A stretch of DNA of 10,778 nt from Campylobacter sp. UBA1713 (GTDB lineage Bacteria; Campylobacterota; Campylobacteria; Campylobacterales; Campylobacteraceae), in NCBI GenBank assembly GCA_002317305.1, contig DCIZ01000103.1:2859-13636 (forward strand), in the 5' to 3' direction. Shown in pieces: positions 6,678 to 10,778 of the stretch (position 1 is its first letter; the number at the start of each line of letters is the position of its first letter). A program made the position numbers and the translations under genes. Below the pieces are notes generated by a model that worked only from the letters and a program-made list of their open reading frames with translations, made no database searches and had not been told where the DNA came from.

Positions 6678-6951
6678 CCGAAAAAAGCTGAATTTTAAGG
6701 TTTTTGTGGGCGTTTGCAAAGTGGCTAAAATTTAGTTTTGAGAGATTTTTTAGATTCTGTAAATTTGAGAACTTTGAGCCAAGCCCCACAGCTCTCGTAA
6801 GATATGCAAAATAAAGTTTTTTTAAGTGGGACTTCGCTACAATACTCCTGAGTTTATTAGTTGAGTAGATTTAGACTTGCTTTCTCGAAACAATGAAATG
6901 ACATTTTTCCATACACTTCAAAACATACGTCCTAATTTTATTTTATTTAAG

Positions 6952-6969
6952 TTTTATTTTAAAATAAAA
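6952..6969 (+). promoter_or_regulatory. Perfect 18-bp AT-only palindrome at the ilvC promoter
   Basis: TTTTATTTTAAAATAAAA is a perfect palindrome ending four bases before the -10 box. It could be a regulator's operator, or simply the AT-periodic tract that replaces the -35 in Campylobacter promoters. The preceding bases, TTTTATTTTATTTAAG, belong to the same periodic tract. Confidence 0.4.
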
Positions 6970-6973
6970 GTTG

Positions 6974-8029
<1,056 letters not shown>

Positions 8030-8030
<1 letters not shown>

Positions 8031-9604
8031 TGGGCGTTTTCAAATTTATTTCGGCGGCTTTGGTCGCCTTTTCTTTTAAAATTACGGCGGCGGTGGCGGG
8101 CGTTTTGCTGGCTACGCCGCTTTTTTGTATAGGTTTTGATAGTTTTGAACTTAGGCTTAGTAACACAACTTCTGAAAAAAATCTTAAAAGTAGCATAAAA
8201 AATGGGACAAATTCTAGTGAAAATGTGCGTGAAAATGCGCGTGAAAATGCGAGCAAAAATTCGCCAAATCCAAACGAATATGAATTTGTCGGCGACATAG
8301 ACGAGCTGGTTTTGCTGGATGTTCAGCAAATTTCTACCGACATTTTTGACCTTTTGGAAAAGCTAAACAAAAAAGACGAGAGTGAGCAAAAGGCGAATTC
8401 GTGGAATTTTACCATGCCGGACTTTTCTGTTTTTGGGCTAGATGAGCCAAATGTAACAGATGTGAATTTGTCTGAAATTTTGACTGAAAATTTTACGGAG
8501 AATTTTACAGATTCGAATTTTAGCACGAGCGAAAACGTGAATGCAAACGTTAGTGAAAATTTTAGCACAAATTTTACAAATTCGTCAAATTTTACCACCA
8601 TTTACGAAAAAGGGCACAACTTTACCGAAGTTTTTGTGAGTTTAAACAAAACAGCAGTGGAAAAAGAGACGTCAAATTTGAGTTTTGTAAATTTTAGTGC
8701 AAATTTTAGCGTATTAAAAAACGAAACAAACGTCAGTTTTTTTGCAAACGTTAGCGAAAATGTTAGCAAAAACGTCAGCGAAAACAAAACGGCGAGTTTT
8801 GTGCAAAACGCCACGAAAAACGAAACGCAAAACGAAACGGCAAAATTTCCGCCACTTTCAAATTTAAGCGAACCACAAAACGCCACAGCGATGCAAAATG
8901 AAACGCAAAACATAACCGCAAAAAACGCTACAAAACCAAAACCGCAGGCAAAAGGCACGACGCCGCGCCTCGTCATCATCATAGACGACATGAGCACGCG
9001 CCACGAAACGGAGATGTTAAAAAGCGTAGGGCTAGACCTCACGCCTTCGTTTTTTCCGCCCACTTCACGCTACCCGAACACGCCCGCACTTGCGCGAGAA
9101 TTTCGCTCGTTTATGGTGCATCTGCCGTTAAAAGCGTTGCGTTTTCGTGGCGAGGAGCCGCACACTTTGCCTGTGGGTGCTAGCAGCGAGCAGATAGAGG
9201 AGCGAGTGGCTTTTGTGGTGCGTTGTTTTGGGCGTGTGAAATTTTTAAACAACCACACGGGAAGTGCTTTTACAGCAGACACAGCGAGCATGCGGCGGCT
9301 TTTTGCTTCGCTTAAAATTCGAAACATAGCCTTTGTAGACAGCATGACGCATGCGCACTCAAAAGGGACGCAAGTGGCGCTGGAGTTGGGGCTGAAATTT
9401 GCCAAACGAAATGTTTTTTTAGACAACGAGAGGAGTGAAACGGCAGTTCTTAACCAAATTCGAAAAGCGGTGCTTTTGGCACGAAAAAACGGCATCGCCA
9501 TCGCCATCGGACACCCGCATGTGGAGACTTTTAACGCACTTAAACTTGCTAAAAAAAGCATCTTAAAAGATGTGGAAGTGGTCTATATAGATGAGATTTT
9601 TTGA
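8030..9604 (+). CDS. Divergent polysaccharide deacetylase (YibQ/DUF610-like) with sequon-rich linker
   Basis: The protein has 524 residues. I chose the ATG at 8030, which overlaps the ilvC stop, over an adjacent TTG at 8027. Residues 4-36 are hydrophobic with one Lys and look like a membrane anchor or signal, so the rest should be periplasmic. Residues 45-300 are low-complexity Asn/Ser/Thr/Glu/Phe with about 34 N-x-S/T triplets. From 313 the C-terminal domain matches the family in order: RLVIIIDDM (D319, D320), HLPL (364-367), LNNHTGSAFTAD (406-417), FVDSMT (435-440), VFLDN (462-466) and IAIGHPH (491-497). The family has an NodB-like barrel and a presumed role on cell-wall or surface glycans, but its substrate is not well established. 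The linker is much longer than in ordinary members. Four triplets (N141, N146, N163, N234) have Asp or Glu two residues before, the rule for Campylobacter PglB glycosylation. The catalytic domain call is firm. The linker's role is unknown. Confidence 0.88.
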
Positions 9605-9653
9605 TTTATTTGTAAAATTTATTTTGCGTAGATACAAAAAAGCCCAAACAGAC

Positions 9654-9712
9654 CGCCGTCATTCTGAGGGAGGCGAAGCCGACCGAAGAATCTCCCGCCT
9701 TTTGAGCGGGTA
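9654..9712 (+). repeat. Hairpin repeat, copy A (GTCATTCTGAG family)
   Basis: It begins CGCCGTCATTCTGAGGG, then a small hairpin GGCGAAGCC (9672-9680), GACCGAAGAATCT, and a second hairpin CCCGC-7-GCGGG (9694-9710). Its neighbour B matches it at all but two positions over the block. Confidence 0.85.
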
Positions 9713-9768
9713 AAAAGCAAAATTCGCTTTTACGTAAATTTGACAAAATTCGAGAATCTACGAACCAA

Positions 9769-9827
9769 CGCCGCCATTCTGAGGAAGGCGAAGCCGACCG
9801 AAGAATCTCCCGCCTTTTGAGCGGGTA
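9769..9827 (+). repeat. Hairpin repeat, copy B
   Basis: It has the same layout and orientation as copy A, 115 bp downstream, differing at two positions (CGCCGCC for CGCCGTC, and GAGGAAG for GAGGGAG). A GAATCTAC word precedes it at about 9754 and follows it at about 9828. Confidence 0.85.
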
Positions 9828-9859
9828 GAATCTACAAATTTGCTTTTTTGTGAATTTAA

Positions 9860-9912
9860 AGATTCTCCGCCCTTGTCAGGCTGGGGTTTCTTCTCTCAAA
9901 ATGACAAACGGC
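9860..9912 (-). repeat. Hairpin repeat, diverged reverse copy C
   Basis: On the minus strand it reads GCCGTTTGTCATTTTGAGAG, then a different middle containing CCCCAGCC, and ends GGAGAATCTTT. It shares the start (GTCATTtTGAG) and the end (GAATCT) with copies A and B but not the GCGAAGC centre, so it is a subfamily member in inverted orientation. Confidence 0.6.
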
Positions 9913-9933
9913 TTTACGAAATTTACGCAAAAT

Positions 9934-10383
9934 TTACGCAAATTCTGTTTTTCGCACTCTACATTCTGTGGTCTGAACGCACTCTTTGCAACTGTTTAGC
10001 AAAGCGACTATGTTTATAGTGCCTATTTTTGCGCCTAGTTTGCTCTCTAGTCCGCTTTGGTAACAAGCAAGGTCAGCATCCTCTTCAAAGAGGTCAGTTA
10101 CCGCGCCGCATCCGTTGCAAACGGCGTGAATGTGCGGGCGTTCAAAAATGTCGTAGCGTGATTTTTTGCCACTTACGCTCACTTCGACTACCAAATTCGC
10201 CTCTATTAAAACCGAGAGATTCTTGTAGACAGTCGCAAGCGAGATGGACGGATAGATGGCACGGACCTGCTCGTAGATCTCGTCGATGGTCGGGTGAGTG
10301 TGTTTTGAAAGCACTTGCAACAAGCAGAGGCGTTGCGGCGTGTTTTTCAAATTTGCGTTTTTTAGGAGTAGTTGACAATCCAT
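9934..10383 (-). CDS. perR: Peroxide-responsive repressor PerR (Fur family)
   Basis: This is a cytoplasmic metal-dependent repressor of oxidative-stress genes (catalase, peroxiredoxin and similar). The protein has 149 residues. The N-terminal winged helix includes LKNTPQRLCLLQVL and the recognition helix SLATVYKNL (48-56). The regulatory metal residues H30, D78, H84, H86 and D97 keep exactly the spacing of H37, D85, H91, H93 and D104 in B. subtilis PerR. Asp rather than Glu at the last position is the hallmark of a peroxide sensor rather than Fur. The structural zinc cysteines are CNGC (C89, C92) and CKEC (C132, C135). The 14-residue tail after CKEC, containing one more Cys (141), is unusual. 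The start is ATG at 10383 with AAGGA (10396-10392) eight bases upstream. A full MITE begins 24 bp upstream of the start, so the promoter is inside or beyond it. A Fur-type iron sensor is the alternative but fits less well. Confidence 0.9.
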   Translation of the reverse strand: MDCQLLLKNANLKNTPQRLCLLQVLSKHTHPTIDEIYEQVRAIYPSISLATVYKNLSVLIEANLVVEVSVSGKKSRYDIFERPHIHAVCNGCGAVTDLFEEDADLACYQSGLESKLGAKIGTINIVALLNSCKECVQTTECRVRKTEFA

Positions 10384-10407
10384 AACAAATTTCCTTAATG
10401 TAAATTA

Positions 10408-10578
10408 GGGCATCTCTAAAAACCATTTAAAGTGAATTTGTGGCTCGTTTTTTCGTTTGTTTCCGTGCTTTTTTGCCTTAAAACTCGTTACATACGCCAG
10501 TATGCTTCTCGTTTTAAAACAAAAAAATCCCTGAAAACACTCCGAAAAACCGAGCCAAAATGCTTTTTAGAGATGCCC
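10408..10578 (+). mobile_element. Full-length MITE copy (171 bp) in the perR leader
   Basis: The ends are GGGCATCTCTAAAAACC (10408-10424) and GCTTTTTAGAGATGCCC (10562-10578), an inverted repeat of about 15 bp. It is flanked by TTA on both sides (10405-10407 and 10579-10581), consistent with a 3-bp target duplication. The body matches the reverse complement of 6486-6653. There is no transposase. The internal open frame from 10432 resembles the one in the other copy only because the DNA is homologous. Confidence 0.85.
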
Positions 10579-10596
10579 TTAGACAATATCACTCTA

Positions 10597-10602
10597 ATTC
10601 TA
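10597..10602 (-). promoter_or_regulatory. Candidate -10 box for perR beyond the MITE
   Basis: On the minus strand TAGAAT follows TTGTGT, 19 bases outside the MITE's distal end. A transcript starting here would carry the whole MITE in its leader. Weak evidence. Confidence 0.3.
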
Positions 10603-10704
10603 ACACAACAAAGTTAAATTTTAGATAAGAAAAATTATTTGTTAATGCATAATGCAGATTACAAAATGCGTAAAATTTGCGATTCTCTAAAAAAGTCAAA
10701 TCAA

Positions 10705-10762
10705 CGCCGTCATTCTGAGGGAGCGAAGCGACCGAAGAATCCCACGCTTTTTAAGCGAGTAA
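10705..10762 (+). repeat. Hairpin repeat, copy D, near the window end
   Basis: It begins CGCCGTCATTCTGAGGGA like copy A. The central hairpin is GCGAAGC instead of GGCGAAGCC, losing one base from each arm. The terminal hairpin is CGCTT-3-AAGCG (10745-10757) in place of the CCCGC/GCGGG stem. Both structures are kept while the sequence changes. Confidence 0.8.
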
Positions 10763-10778
10763 AAAAGTCAAAACAAGC

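Larger units (their letters stand above)
9605..9933. other. Convergent intergenic region filled with hairpin repeats
   Basis: No gene is visible in these 329 bases between the ends of the deacetylase gene and perR. They hold two forward copies and one diverged reverse copy of a GTCATTCTGAG repeat, listed separately. The repeat's terminal GC hairpins may help to end transcription from both sides. I see no other terminator here. Confidence 0.6.

Noticed and set aside
6529..6789. Minus-strand open frame of 86 codons upstream of the helicase gene
   Set aside because: GTG start without a ribosome binding site, and its C-terminal half lies in the MITE. The resemblance to the frame at 10432 comes from the shared element.
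6836..6870. Small RNA or leader peptide between the helicase and ilvC genes
   Set aside because: There is a -10-like GCTACAAT, but no clear terminator hairpin and no open frame enriched in Leu, Ile or Val codons.
8323..9561. Long antisense open frames opposite the deacetylase gene
   Set aside because: They mirror the low-complexity linker and catalytic domain on the other strand (Phe/Ser/Val runs from Asn/Glu/Lys codons). The plus-strand frame has family motifs and a coupled start.
9654..9827. Copies A and B as a CRISPR array
   Set aside because: There are only two direct copies of about 58 bp with a 56-bp gap, and further copies are dispersed and inverted, with no cas genes.
10432..10617. 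Plus-strand open frame of 61 codons upstream of perR
   Set aside because: It lies mostly within the MITE, has no ribosome binding site, and runs out of the element into unrelated intergenic DNA.
10635..10652. TTATTTGTTAATGCATAA as a PerR/Fur box upstream of perR
   Set aside because: The half-sites match at only about four of seven positions in AT-rich DNA, and it lies some 250 bases from the start codon.

Overview
The window looks like chromosome from a Campylobacter species, probably not C. jejuni. The basis is the low GC, the abundance of AAATTT words, -10 boxes without a clear -35, and housekeeping genes (truB, uvrD/pcrA-type helicase, ilvC followed by a divergent polysaccharide deacetylase, perR) whose proteins resemble the C. 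jejuni ones as I remember them. The species is an inference.

Left region, 1 to about 2060: two tandem toxin/immunity units of the CdiA/filamentous-haemagglutinin polymorphic-toxin type. The first is a toxin C-terminus that runs in from outside the window, followed one base later by a cysteine-rich immunity candidate. The second is a displaced toxin tail, interrupted by a stop codon and without a start region of its own. It overlaps a small acidic immunity gene by ATGA. This is the layout expected of a CDI locus carrying an orphan CT/immunity module.

2060 to 3430: a short remnant stretch, then a decayed 1.15-kb insertion sequence of the IS256-variant (zinc-ribbon, IS1249-like) type. It has matching terminal inverted repeats, a transposase broken mostly at A-runs, and an intrinsic terminator inside its right end facing truB.

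3430 to 6470: truB and a UvrD/Rep/PcrA helicase, both on the minus strand and probably co-transcribed. 6486 to 6653 and 10408 to 10578 hold two copies, in opposite orientations, of one ~170-bp element with GGGCATCTCTAAAAA-type termini, which I read as a MITE. A 44-bp internally deleted copy lies between the helicase gene and truB, and a lone terminus lies at 2115. The two full copies sit 15 and 24 bp upstream of the helicase and perR start codons.

6654 to 9604: a promoter region, then ilvC (branched-chain amino acid synthesis), overlapping at TGATG with a deacetylase-like gene. That gene has an unusual linker of about 250 residues packed with N-x-S/T triplets, four of which fit the stricter Campylobacter PglB sequon.

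9605 to the end: a convergent intergenic region with three copies of a hairpin-forming GTCATTCTGAG repeat, then perR (peroxide-sensing Fur family) on the minus strand, a full MITE, and a fourth copy of the hairpin repeat at the window edge.
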